Shown one piece after another: positions 1 to 6,428 of a stretch of 14,636 nucleotides of DNA. Position 1 is the stretch's first letter. Each line of letters opens with the position of its first letter. The translations under genes were made by a program, and so were the position numbers. The DNA is from Clostridia bacterium DTU080 (lineage in GTDB: Bacteria > Bacillota > Limnochordia > DTU080). Location of the stretch: the NCBI GenBank assembly GCA_001513395.1, contig LFTP01000251.1:1-14636 (forward strand). Direction: 5' to 3'. A model generated the notes under the pieces. It ran no database searches. It was not told the DNA's origin and worked only from the letters and a program-made list of their open reading frames with translations.

Positions 1-105
1 GCATAAAGAAGGTCCGCCCCGTCTGTGACCGAATCCCAACATGGTTCATCCCCTTTGCGCATATACATGCGAAGTGAACTGCCGTAAAAGGGGGTGAGCC
101 TCTTC

Positions 106-1107
106 GTGTCCCTACCAAAGACCCCGGAGGAAATACTCCATCTTTTTGAACAAGGGCAGCTGACACCGGCCGAAGCCTTCTCCATGTTTCGGCGTCTCGA
201 CTCGCTGCCGCCCACCCAGACAGTGCCACGCCGTCCGGCAGAGACGCGGCCCAGACCGCCGGTCGAGGATGTCAAAGATAAGCACAAGCGCGTCGCCCAA
301 GTGCTCGAAGAACTCGACTCTCTGATCGGACTCGACGAGATCAAGACACTGGTCCGCGAAGTCCGGGCCTTCGTTGAAATCCAGCAGCGTAGAAAGGCCG
401 AAATGCTGGCCGCCGAACCTGTGGTCTTGCATGCCATCTTCAAGGGCAATCCGGGAACGGGAAAGACAACCGTGGCCCGTATTTTTGGCCGCATCTTCAG
501 AGAACTCGAAGTCCTGTCCAAGGGCCATCTCATTGAAGCGGAGCGAGCTGATCTGGTAGGCGAATACATCGGTCACACAGCTCAAAAAACCCGAGAACTC
601 GTCAAAAGAGCTCTCGGCGGAATTCTCTTTATCGACGAGGCTTACTCCTTGGCCCGCGGCGGCGAGAAGGATTTCGGCAAGGAAGCGATCGACAGTCTTG
701 TCAAGGCCATGGAAGATCACAAGAACGAGTGGATCCTGATCCTGGCCGGTTATCGGGATGAGATGGATTATTTCCTGCAGTGCAATCCCGGTCTGCGATC
801 ACGTTTTCCGATACAAGTTGATTTCCCGGATTACAACCTAGATGAACTTCAGCGTATCGCGGAACTGATGGTAAAAGAGCGCCAGTACCGACTGTCTCCG
901 GCCGCCAGGAGTAGGCTCAAAGACATTTTGCACAAGGCACTCGACAGCGGAGATCCGCACTTTGGAAACGCTCGCTTAGTTCGAAACATCGTTGAAAGAG
1001 CCATCCGCAAGCAAGCCGTGCGTCTGATCGACTGTAAGACCATCACTCGCACAGACCTCATGCTACTCCATGAGACAGACATCGAGGAGGTACCCTTCGA
1101 TTGGTAA
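106..1107 (+). CDS. spoVK: SpoVK-like AAA+ ATPase (CbxX/CfxQ family)
   Basis: Cytoplasmic AAA+ ATPase of the SpoVK/CbxX-CfxQ family, needed for spore maturation in Bacillus; its substrate is not well defined. Numbered from GTG 106 (333 aa): a variable N-terminal region of about 60 residues, Walker A GNPGTGKT at 114-121, Walker B ILFIDEA at 173-179, the sensor-1 region LILAGYRD near 211-218, and an arginine-finger-like RSRFP at 231-235. The length fits SpoVK (about 320 aa). An in-frame GTG at 94 abuts the purine tract, whereas AGGGGGTGA at 89-97 sits 8 nt before GTG 106, so I prefer 106. The gene overlaps the following GTPase by 7 nt, which suggests one operon. In B. subtilis spoVK is followed by hflX/ynbA and ynbB, and a GTPase and a ynbB homologue also follow here. 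A sporulation (sigma-E) promoter would be expected upstream, but the window starts too close to judge. Confidence 0.9.
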   Translation: MSLPKTPEEILHLFEQGQLTPAEAFSMFRRLDSLPPTQTVPRRPAETRPRPPVEDVKDKHKRVAQVLEELDSLIGLDEIKTLVREVRAFVEIQQRRKAEMLAAEPVVLHAIFKGNPGTGKTTVARIFGRIFRELEVLSKGHLIEAERADLVGEYIGHTAQKTRELVKRALGGILFIDEAYSLARGGEKDFGKEAIDSLVKAMEDHKNEWILILAGYRDEMDYFLQCNPGLRSRFPIQVDFPDYNLDELQRIAELMVKERQYRLSPAARSRLKDILHKALDSGDPHFGNARLVRNIVERAIRKQAVRLIDCKTITRTDLMLLHETDIEEVPFDW

Positions 1108-1712
1108 GCAGATGCCTAGTCATCGGCAAGACGAATGTGGGGAAGAGCCTCTTCGTTCTTCATTTTGCCCGCTTTCTTGGTATGTCTCACATCAAAGTGA
1201 CCAGCCTTGATCCCATGGGAAACCGTCAAGTACAAGCCTATGCCGTGGACGTCGCTGTTCGTGATCTCTCAGGTACGGTTCCGCACCAAACTCGCCGTCT
1301 TCAATCGGTCACTCTGGAACTGCCGGCGGGGAAGGGCTCAAAGACCTTTGAGTTGGTAGACACCAGCGGGCTCATGGATGGCATTCACGCCGACATCGAA
1401 GTCCGTCGGGCGATGGCGCAAACACTGGCACATGTCCGAGAGGCACGCGCCATATTACACATGGTTGACGCATCGAAGGCCGCCGAGCGAGGCGCAGTCG
1501 GCGCTATCGGGGAAGTGGATTACCAGGTGGCCCAGTTCGCTCAAATGCGCGGAGGCTACTGCATTTTGGCCAACAAGATGGATCTGCCTACTGCAGCCGA
1601 AGGATTGGAGATCATCCGCAGGGAATTCGCCGGCCACCTTATCATCCCGATTTCAGCCCTCTACGGTCACGGTTTCAAGGAAGTGAAGCGCTTTGTCTGG
1701 AGCTGGGTTTAG
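1101..1712 (+). CDS. Small Era/Der-like GTPase
   Basis: P-loop GTPase of 203 aa, almost only a G domain. Visible motifs are G1 GKTNVGKS (9-16), a G2-like threonine in PHQTRR (61-66), G3 DTSG (87-90), G4 NKMD (158-161) and G5 SAL (185-187), the order found in the TrmE-Era-EngA-YihA group. There is no KH domain (as in Era) and no second G domain (as in Der). The TTG start at 1101 has GAGGAGG at 1084-1090, 10 nt upstream, and overlaps the end of the AAA+ gene. The 3' end overlaps the next gene by 20 nt. It occupies the position that the GTPase gene hflX has behind spoVK in Bacillus, but it lacks the HflX N-terminal domain and is not an orthologue. Its partner is unknown; tight coupling suggests it works with the AAA+ protein or the membrane protein. 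Confidence 0.85.
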   Translation: MVSRCLVIGKTNVGKSLFVLHFARFLGMSHIKVTSLDPMGNRQVQAYAVDVAVRDLSGTVPHQTRRLQSVTLELPAGKGSKTFELVDTSGLMDGIHADIEVRRAMAQTLAHVREARAILHMVDASKAAERGAVGAIGEVDYQVAQFAQMRGGYCILANKMDLPTAAEGLEIIRREFAGHLIIPISALYGHGFKEVKRFVWSWV

Positions 1713-2343
1713 CTTCTTCCCATTGTTGGGGAAAGCGGGACAAGAGGCAGGAATATCCTCCTGTGGCAGTCTGCTGGCCGCCTTTGCCGGTTTGTGGACA
1801 GTCGGCCTCGCTATACGACTTATGGATGATTATCTCGACGCTCCCGTTGACCTCCTGCAGGGTGTACAAACCTCAGCCCATCACTTGGGCAATGCCTCAT
1901 TACCATATGCCCTCGTCGGGTTGAGTGTCGGGAGTCTACTGTCGCCGAAGCTGACGGCGGCTCTATTTCTCAGCGCCTATGCAATCGGCATGACGAGCGA
2001 ACTCACTCGCGCGCTTCCGTCTCGCCTGCGAGGATATCAAGAGAGCCTGCTGGCGATCGTCATAGGGGCCATTGGCGCCGGACCCATGGTCATGGCGTGG
2101 GCCCTGATGACGATGTTCACTATACAGGCTCTGGACGATCTTATTGATCTGCGAGTTGACTCTCACATCGACGGCCGAAACTGGTGCCATCTCTTCGGAG
2201 TGGGTGAGGTGATACTGAGCGGATCACTAAGTGTGGCATTCAGTGCATTCCTAAGCCCACTTCTCACAGGGTTGACACTCCTGACCGCAGCCTCGATCGG
2301 CCTCATCTTTCATCGACAACCGGGGACGGTGATCCTGAAATGA
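1693..2343 (+). CDS. Polytopic membrane protein with twin DDxxDxxxD motifs (UbiA-like)
   Basis: Hydrophobic protein of 216 aa, probably with six or more membrane segments. Two acidic motifs of identical spacing stand out: DDYLDAPVD at 45-53 and DDLIDLRVD at 148-156. In the UbiA superfamily of intramembrane prenyltransferases, two such Asp motifs (NDxxDxxxD and DxxxDxxxD) bind the Mg-diphosphate of the prenyl donor, so transfer of a prenyl group to a membrane acceptor is the best guess. The protein is shorter than typical UbiA (about 280-300 aa) and the first motif has D instead of N, so it is either a divergent short member or a different polyprenyl-binding family. The TTG start has AGGAAGTGA at 1678-1686, inside the GTPase gene. 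The stop overlaps the next ATG (ATGA). Co-transcription with spoVK suggests a sporulation envelope role; this is inferred only. Confidence 0.5.
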   Translation: MSGAGFSFFPLLGKAGQEAGISSCGSLLAAFAGLWTVGLAIRLMDDYLDAPVDLLQGVQTSAHHLGNASLPYALVGLSVGSLLSPKLTAALFLSAYAIGMTSELTRALPSRLRGYQESLLAIVIGAIGAGPMVMAWALMTMFTIQALDDLIDLRVDSHIDGRNWCHLFGVGEVILSGSLSVAFSAFLSPLLTGLTLLTAASIGLIFHRQPGTVILK

Positions 2344-2603
2344 CCTCTTTCTTGATCCCGGGGACCCTGATCTTGTTGACCGGCCTACTCGTAGGGTACT
2401 CCATCGGAAAACGACACGGGCTACAAACGGGGTTTAAGCAAGGACTTCTTTTCGCCCCGCTAGAGTTGCGCCGTTTCAACTGTGAAAAGGGCTATTGCGT
2501 CTTGTGCACTTCTGCACAACTGGCATCACCCACTACACCAGACGCCGAATCAGACTCTCTCGTTCACCCGGGAGAAAGTCAATTACCGGAATCTCCAGCA
2601 TAG
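2340..2603 (+). CDS. Small membrane-anchored protein, unknown
   Basis: I do not recognise this 87-aa protein. Residues 4-23 form one hydrophobic helix with glycine spacing (GLLVGYSIG), followed by a basic stretch with KRHG, a C-rich stretch (NCEKGYCVLC, near 47-56, containing CVLC as a CxxC) and a hydrophilic Ser/Pro/Glu-rich tail. This suggests N-terminal membrane anchoring with a small, possibly metal-binding or disulfide-forming C-terminal part. ATG 2340 overlaps the stop of the UbiA-like gene in an ATGA junction, which supports translation by coupling; no separate strong ribosome site is visible. Its last 71 bases overlap the 3' end of the opposing dehydrogenase gene, so part of the tail sequence is constrained by that gene. 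The main doubt is whether the whole tail is real. Confidence 0.55.
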   Translation: MTSFLIPGTLILLTGLLVGYSIGKRHGLQTGFKQGLLFAPLELRRFNCEKGYCVLCTSAQLASPTTPDAESDSLVHPGESQLPESPA

Positions 2604-3435
2604 TGTAGCAACCCGGTTTTTGCCTTGAGGCCGCCCTCAAAGAAGCGGTCATGATCTGTGCCGTCAACGCCGGGTTATTGATACGAATGTCATATCTGAA
2701 CAGCTGATTATCCGTCTCTGATGAGACTCCTTTGCGCTCCAAGAAGACTCCGTGGCCCATATCGATCAGGTTTTCGACATCTTCCACTTGAGTCACCTTG
2801 GTTTCGTCATTGACGAAGTAGGGATCGGACTTGATGGCCTCTGCAATGGCTTGAAAGTCCGCTCCCGGCTCCAGCTCAACATATACGGCCCGTTTATGTA
2901 CGCCCATCCCGTCCGGGATCGTGACGGACAGCGCGTCTTTAACCCCGGGAATGGCTTTTACCGCCACCGTATGTCCCAGAGACATGCCCGGTCCGTAATT
3001 GGTGTACGTAATCCCTCGCGGTGCCATAAGCTCAAACAGGGCGCGCACGATGGAATTTGTCCCCGGATCCCATCCACACGAGAGCACCGCCACGGATCCT
3101 GCCCGCTGAGCTACCTGGTGCAAACGCTGACGCAGATCCGCTAACTCACCGTGAATGTCATAGCCGTCGACGGTGTTAATCCCCATGCTTAAGATCCGTT
3201 CGGCCCACTGCGGGATCAAGCGGGTCGGCAGGCATAAAAGCGCTCCCTCTGTATCCGGAAGCTCACGAATGTCGGATACGACTTTCACGCCGGCCAGCTC
3301 AGACGGTTGCGGCGTCTTAGGATCGCGCCGGACGACGCCCGTTAGAAGCATGTCAGGTGCGGCTTGAACTGCCTTCAACGCATATCTGCCGACGTTCCCA
3401 TATCCTATGATGGCTACGCGCAGTCTATTATCCAA
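2533..3435 (-). CDS. ddh: meso-diaminopimelate dehydrogenase
   Basis: NADP-dependent meso-diaminopimelate D-dehydrogenase. It interconverts L-2-amino-6-oxopimelate (tetrahydrodipicolinate) plus ammonia with meso-DAP in one step, feeding lysine and peptidoglycan synthesis. The Rossmann motif GYGNVG lies near residues 11-16, followed by VVRRD, the substrate-domain stretches SCGWDPGT and NYGPGMSLGHT, and a C-terminal catalytic domain. At about 300 aa it matches the short, type II-like enzyme of Symbiobacterium rather than the 320-330-aa corynebacterial form. ATG 3441 has a G-tract only 1 nt upstream, whereas TTG 3435 is 7 nt from it and yields MDNRLRVA, close to the remembered Symbiobacterium start, so TTG is preferred. 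The 3' end overlaps the convergent small membrane gene by 71 nt. The gene is transcribed away from the ynbB gene across a 144-150-bp divergent spacer, in which I see no convincing promoter for either side. Confidence 0.93.
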   Translation of the reverse strand: MDNRLRVAIIGYGNVGRYALKAVQAAPDMLLTGVVRRDPKTPQPSELAGVKVVSDIRELPDTEGALLCLPTRLIPQWAERILSMGINTVDGYDIHGELADLRQRLHQVAQRAGSVAVLSCGWDPGTNSIVRALFELMAPRGITYTNYGPGMSLGHTVAVKAIPGVKDALSVTIPDGMGVHKRAVYVELEPGADFQAIAEAIKSDPYFVNDETKVTQVEDVENLIDMGHGVFLERKGVSSETDNQLFRYDIRINNPALTAQIMTASLRAASRQKPGCYTMLEIPVIDFLPGERESLIRRLV

Positions 3436-3539
3436 GGCCATACCCCCAAAATAACCAAGTCTGCCGGGTTAAGAATAGCAAAACGACAGCGAGTTGAACA
3501 GACTGTGTTGTCAAAGAAGATCGCGGCAGGGGTAACGGA

Positions 3540-3581
3540 ATGAACGAAGAATTGCTGACTGGATGTTCTTGGGAGGCATAA
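3540..3581 (+). CDS. Possible 13-aa leader peptide upstream of ynbB
   Basis: A short frame encodes MNEELLTGCSWEA and stops at TAA 3579-3581, 4 nt before the TTG start of the ynbB gene. It has its own AGGGGT at 3528-3533, 6 nt before the ATG. The Shine-Dalgarno of ynbB (GGGAGG, 3571-3576) lies inside this frame, so ribosomes translating it would run over that site. That arrangement fits a coupling or leader peptide, but a frame this short can arise by chance. No hairpin pair that would make it a classical attenuator was recognised. Confidence 0.25.
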   Translation: MNEELLTGCSWEA

Positions 3582-3585
3582 GGAA

Positions 3586-4851
3586 TTGACCTATACGCAA
3601 TGGGCTGTTGATATCGTCAGCAGATCACGAGAAGCAGTGGGGAGAGAGTGGCAGCGGGCGGCAGCCATTCGTCGGCACAACCAACGGCGTGTTCTGGCTG
3701 CCTTTAAGCGTGCCCAGGTGAGTGAGTACCATCTGGCGGGTACGACTGGCTACGGCTACAACGACCCTGCCCGCGATGCCCTCGAGCAAATCTATGCCGA
3801 TGTCTTTGCCACCGAGAGTGCCTTAGTACGGCCCCAGGTGGTATCGGGAACACACGCCATTTCCGCTTCGCTGTTCGGTGTGTTACGTCCCGGTGATGAG
3901 CTTATGTCGGCTACGGGACCCCCTTATGATACTCTACAGCGCATTATAAACGGCCCCGGACGTTGCATGAAAGACTGGGGCATCACCTATCGGGAATGCC
4001 CGCTGACCCCTGAGGAGACTATCGACGTCGATCGTGTCATAGCAAGCATCACCCCCAAGACTCGCATGGTGATGTTCCAGCGTTCCCGCGGGTATTTGCT
4101 GCGACGTTCATTGACCGCCGCCGAAATCGGGCATGCTGCGAGACGTATCAAAGAGGCCGCACCGGACGTTGTTTGCTTCGTGGACAACTGCTACGGTGAG
4201 TTCGTAGAAGAAGTAGAGCCTACCCACTTTGGCAGCGTGGATTTGATGGCCGGCTCGCTTATCAAGAATCCGGGCGGAACACTGGCCCCGGCAGGCGGTT
4301 ACGTCGTGGGTAGAGCTGATCTCATTGATCGCGTGGCTGATGAGATCACAGCACCGGGTCTTGGGGCCAGAGTGGGACCCATGCTCGGTGTCGGACGGCT
4401 TCTGCTCCAAGGTTTTTATTTCGCTCCGCTTCTGGTCTGTGAAGCGGTCTGCAGCGCCATTCTCGCCGCTCACGTCTTCGCTGGTCTAGGCTATTCAGTC
4501 TCACCCAAATGGGATGATAAGCGAGGATGCACTGTCCAGGTCATTGAGTTGAACAGCAAGGAAGCTCTGCTGCGTTTTTGTCAAGCGATTCAGGCCGCGT
4601 CCCCGATTGACAGCACCGCCAGGCCTGTCCCTTCAGAACTGCCCGGATATGAGCACAACGTGATCATGGCTGCGGGGACTTTTGTTCAAGGCGCTTCCAG
4701 CGAGCTGTCCGCTGATGCTCCCTTGCGGCCGCCCTACGCTGTCTTCATGCAAGGTGCAATTTCTCGTGATCAGACGGAAGTGGCTCTGGAGACGGCTCTG
4801 TGCACACTGGCCGATCACGGCTTGTTGAAAGGGGTCGCACCACCTGCATGA
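3586..4851 (+). CDS. ynbB: YnbB-family PLP enzyme (methionine gamma-lyase / aluminium resistance family)
   Basis: PLP-dependent fold-type I protein of 421 aa, the size of the Met_gamma_lyase (Alr/YnbB) family, which is annotated as cystathionine/methionine-lyase-like without a firmly proven substrate. Visible features are the N-terminal motif GTTGYGYND (52-60), the cofactor-ring region VVSGTHAI (85-92), the cofactor aspartate in FVDNCYGE (D200), and the Schiff-base lysine in SLIKNPGG (K227). The C-terminal half keeps the small-domain pattern with FVQGASSELSAD and PYAVFMQG. The TTG start at 3586 has GGGAGG at 3571-3576, 9 nt upstream. In B. subtilis ynbB follows spoVK and hflX, so the gene keeps an old neighbourhood although ddh intervenes. 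It is followed after 27 nt by the promoter of speH; a sulfur amino acid enzyme beside SAM decarboxylase is suggestive but not proof of a joint pathway. Confidence 0.9.
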   Translation: MTYTQWAVDIVSRSREAVGREWQRAAAIRRHNQRRVLAAFKRAQVSEYHLAGTTGYGYNDPARDALEQIYADVFATESALVRPQVVSGTHAISASLFGVLRPGDELMSATGPPYDTLQRIINGPGRCMKDWGITYRECPLTPEETIDVDRVIASITPKTRMVMFQRSRGYLLRRSLTAAEIGHAARRIKEAAPDVVCFVDNCYGEFVEEVEPTHFGSVDLMAGSLIKNPGGTLAPAGGYVVGRADLIDRVADEITAPGLGARVGPMLGVGRLLLQGFYFAPLLVCEAVCSAILAAHVFAGLGYSVSPKWDDKRGCTVQVIELNSKEALLRFCQAIQAASPIDSTARPVPSELPGYEHNVIMAAGTFVQGASSELSADAPLRPPYAVFMQGAISRDQTEVALETALCTLADHGLLKGVAPPA

Positions 4852-4878
4852 TCCAACTTCCTGCCTGACGTTTCTATG

Positions 4879-4906
4879 TTGACATTCGGATGAGATCTGT
4901 TAGAAT
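4879..4906 (+). promoter_or_regulatory. Sigma-A-type promoter of speH
   Basis: A perfect -35 box TTGACA (4879-4884) is separated by 16 bp from TAGAAT (4901-4906, 5 of 6 matches to TATAAT). Transcription would start near 4912-4916 and give a leader of about 80 nt before the speH start codon. It lies in the 144-bp gap behind ynbB, so speH can be expressed independently of it. Confidence 0.7.
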
Positions 4907-4925
4907 GAGGCTTGCAGATTTTGTG

Positions 4926-4984
4926 GGCCGGCGCCAACGGCGCGCGGCCTTTTCCAAGGAGGTTGCTAACCTCCTGAAAGGAGG
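4926..4984 (+). promoter_or_regulatory. Folded leader of speH: GC hairpin plus mutually exclusive SD-sequestering hairpins
   Basis: Two elements are directly visible. First, a GC-rich stem pairs GGCCGGCGCC (4926-4935) with GGCGC-G-CGGCC (4939-4949, one bulged G) across an AAC loop, followed by TTTT (4950-4953), which resembles an intrinsic terminator with a short U-run. Second, three segments can pair alternatively: AGGAGGTT (4957-4964), AACCTCCT (4968-4975) and the ribosome site AGGAGG (4979-4984). Segments 1:2 form an 8-bp hairpin with a 3-nt loop that leaves the SD free. Segments 2:3 form a 6-bp hairpin (CCTCCT/AGGAGG, loop GAA) that hides it. This is the layout of a translational switch or attenuator. 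The ligand is unknown; SAM, decarboxylated SAM or spermidine would be natural candidates. I do not recognise a known riboswitch core. Confidence 0.55.
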
Positions 4985-4995
4985 CAACGAATGGA

Positions 4996-5391
4996 ATGAA
5001 CAAGCCTTTGGGGAGGCACATCCTGTGCGAGGCATACGGGTGTAACCCTGAGGTACTGACCAGCAGAGCCCTGGTAGAAGCAGTCATGGTAGACGCGGCA
5101 CTTCAGGCCGGTGCTGAGATTCGCGAAGTTGCGTTCCATCAGTTTAGCCCCCAAGGGGTCAGCGGTGTGGTAGTCATATCGGAGTCACACCTGGCCATCC
5201 ATACGTGGCCCGAGTATGGATATGCTGCTATAGACGTCTTCACGTGCGGTGACAGAGTTGATCCGTGGGATGCGTGCCAGCGTTTACTCACAGAATTCGG
5301 CGCGACGCATTCTACGACAACAGAAATCGAGCGAGGTAAGTTTGAGCACCAACCGCAGCCACGAGAACAAGAGGTAGCAAATCCAGCTTAG
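4996..5391 (+). CDS. speH: S-adenosylmethionine decarboxylase proenzyme
   Basis: Pyruvoyl-dependent decarboxylase that makes decarboxylated SAM, the aminopropyl donor for spermidine. It is 131 aa, matching the short bacterial/archaeal SpeH class (Bacillus enzyme about 126 aa), which self-cleaves into beta and alpha chains. The processing site is E63-S64 in ISESHLAIHTWPE; S64 becomes the pyruvoyl group, H69 is the processing histidine and C84 (in FTCG) the likely proton donor. The C-terminal 20 residues are charged and probably disordered. The SD AAAGGAGG (4977-4984) is 11 nt from ATG 4996 but only 6 nt from ATG 4991, which reads ATG GAA TGA and stops at once over the real start; see findings. 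The gene stands alone between its own promoter and terminator. No spermidine synthase gene is in the window. Confidence 0.95.
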   Translation: MNKPLGRHILCEAYGCNPEVLTSRALVEAVMVDAALQAGAEIREVAFHQFSPQGVSGVVVISESHLAIHTWPEYGYAAIDVFTCGDRVDPWDACQRLLTEFGATHSTTTEIERGKFEHQPQPREQEVANPA

Positions 5392-5483
5392 AATCCTGAC
5401 CGATTGGTGCGCGCTCGATCTTGTAAGGAGGTCCACTGACAAGTTTATGCGTGCGCGTAAAAAGGAAAAAGCCCACAGTACGT

Positions 5484-5527
5484 AGAGCCCGGAGGACAAC
5501 AAAAGAAGCGGTCCGGGCTCTTTTTTT
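5484..5527 (+). terminator. Intrinsic terminator after speH
   Basis: Perfect 10-bp stem AGAGCCCGGA (5484-5493) / TCCGGGCTCT (5512-5521) with an 18-nt loop, followed by a run of seven T (5521-5527). It lies 92 nt behind the speH stop and ends that transcript before sigH. Confidence 0.9.
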
Positions 5528-5672
5528 ATGCCCTATCGAGATTTTCGAAAAGCGAGTCATCCACAGCTATGAAGAAGATAAAGTCTTAATGATCTGACGG
5601 GAGGAACTACAGCGTTCTCGTTGAAATGTCAATGTTGGAACGAGTGTGCGTGATCATTAGGAGTGATGGCAC

Positions 5673-6317
5673 ATGAGCGGCAATGCCCTACTGGAGGACG
5701 GTCTCGACAGAAAACAGAAGATCGATTTTTCCAAAATGACCGACGAAGAAGTGGTTACTTACGCCCAAGCCGGTAACGATGACGCCGTCGAATATCTCCT
5801 ACTGAAGTACCAGAAGCTCGTGTATATATGGACCCGGCCTTATTTCCTTCAAGGAGCCGAAGACGATGACTTGCTGCAAGAGGGTATGATCGGTCTGTAC
5901 AAGGCCATCCGCGATTTTTCCCCCGGGTCATCTTCATTTTGGTCCTTCGCCAAACTCTGCATTAACCGTAACGTAATAAGTGCCATAAAAGGTACTACAC
6001 GTCAAAAGCACATTCCTTTAAACTCATACACCTCGTTACATAAGCCGATTTACGACGCTGAAGGCGATCGAACGCTGATGGAGATCCTGCAGAACAATAA
6101 GGTAGATGATCCTGAAGCTCTGGTCATCGATCGTGAGCGTTTGCAATACACACAAAAACACATCAAGGAAAGTCTTTCGGATTTTGAATACCGCGTATTC
6201 CGGCTTTATATCAACGGTTTATCGTATAAAGAAATGGCCCAACGGCTGCACACCCATACCAAGTCCATAGATAACGCTCTGTGCAGGATAAAAAGCAAGA
6301 TCGAAAGGCAATTCTAA
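5673..6317 (+). CDS. sigH: RNA polymerase sporulation sigma factor SigH
   Basis: Sigma-70 family factor of 214 aa that directs transition-state and early sporulation transcription (in Bacillus: spo0A, spoIIA, ftsAZ and others). Region 2 spans about residues 38-108, with the core-binding stretch DDLLQEGMIGLYKAIRDF (65-82) and the promoter-melting/recognition part ending in AIKGTTRQKHIPLNSYTSL, a SigH signature. Region 4 (about 165-210) carries the helix-turn-helix YKEMAQRLHTHTKSIDNAL. There is no region 1 or 3, as expected. ATG 5673 has AGGAGTGA at 5659-5666, 6 nt upstream. The 150-bp upstream spacer holds a 6-bp inverted repeat CTCGTT/AACGAG but no clear sigma-A boxes. In Bacillus sigH lies by secE and the ribosomal genes; here it stands by mgtC and surE, an unusual location. 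A terminator follows directly. Confidence 0.95.
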   Translation: MSGNALLEDGLDRKQKIDFSKMTDEEVVTYAQAGNDDAVEYLLLKYQKLVYIWTRPYFLQGAEDDDLLQEGMIGLYKAIRDFSPGSSSFWSFAKLCINRNVISAIKGTTRQKHIPLNSYTSLHKPIYDAEGDRTLMEILQNNKVDDPEALVIDRERLQYTQKHIKESLSDFEYRVFRLYINGLSYKEMAQRLHTHTKSIDNALCRIKSKIERQF

Positions 6318-6344
6318 AACCGGTCACCTCCTTGAAGTAAGCGG

Positions 6345-6368
6345 GCTTGCCTGTTGGCAAGCTTTTTT
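6345..6368 (+). terminator. Intrinsic terminator after sigH
   Basis: Perfect 7-bp stem GCTTGCC (6345-6351) / GGCAAGC (6356-6362) with loop TGTT, followed by six T (6363-6368). It begins 27 nt behind the sigH stop and separates sigH from the mgtC-surE group. Confidence 0.88.
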
Positions 6369-6428
6369 CCTGGTTGTATACTTCGTGTGAGTAGATTTGT
6401 CAGCGCAAAACAGGATGGAGGGGATCGG

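Noticed and set aside
40..68. Sigma-E-like promoter (CATATACA at 60-67) before the SpoVK-like gene
   Set aside because: Only a partial -10 match and no convincing -35; too weak to annotate although a sporulation promoter is expected.
112..720. 202-codon open frame on the - strand
   Set aside because: Shadow of the SpoVK-like gene, which carries intact Walker motifs on the + strand.
3442..3539. Divergent promoters between ddh and ynbB
   Set aside because: TTGACA-like and TATTCT-like boxes occur, but none are correctly spaced.
6354..6428. N-terminal extension of the MgtC-like protein to TTG 6354
   Set aside because: The start would lie in the sigH terminator hairpin; GTG 6429 has a proper ribosome site and the family N-terminus.
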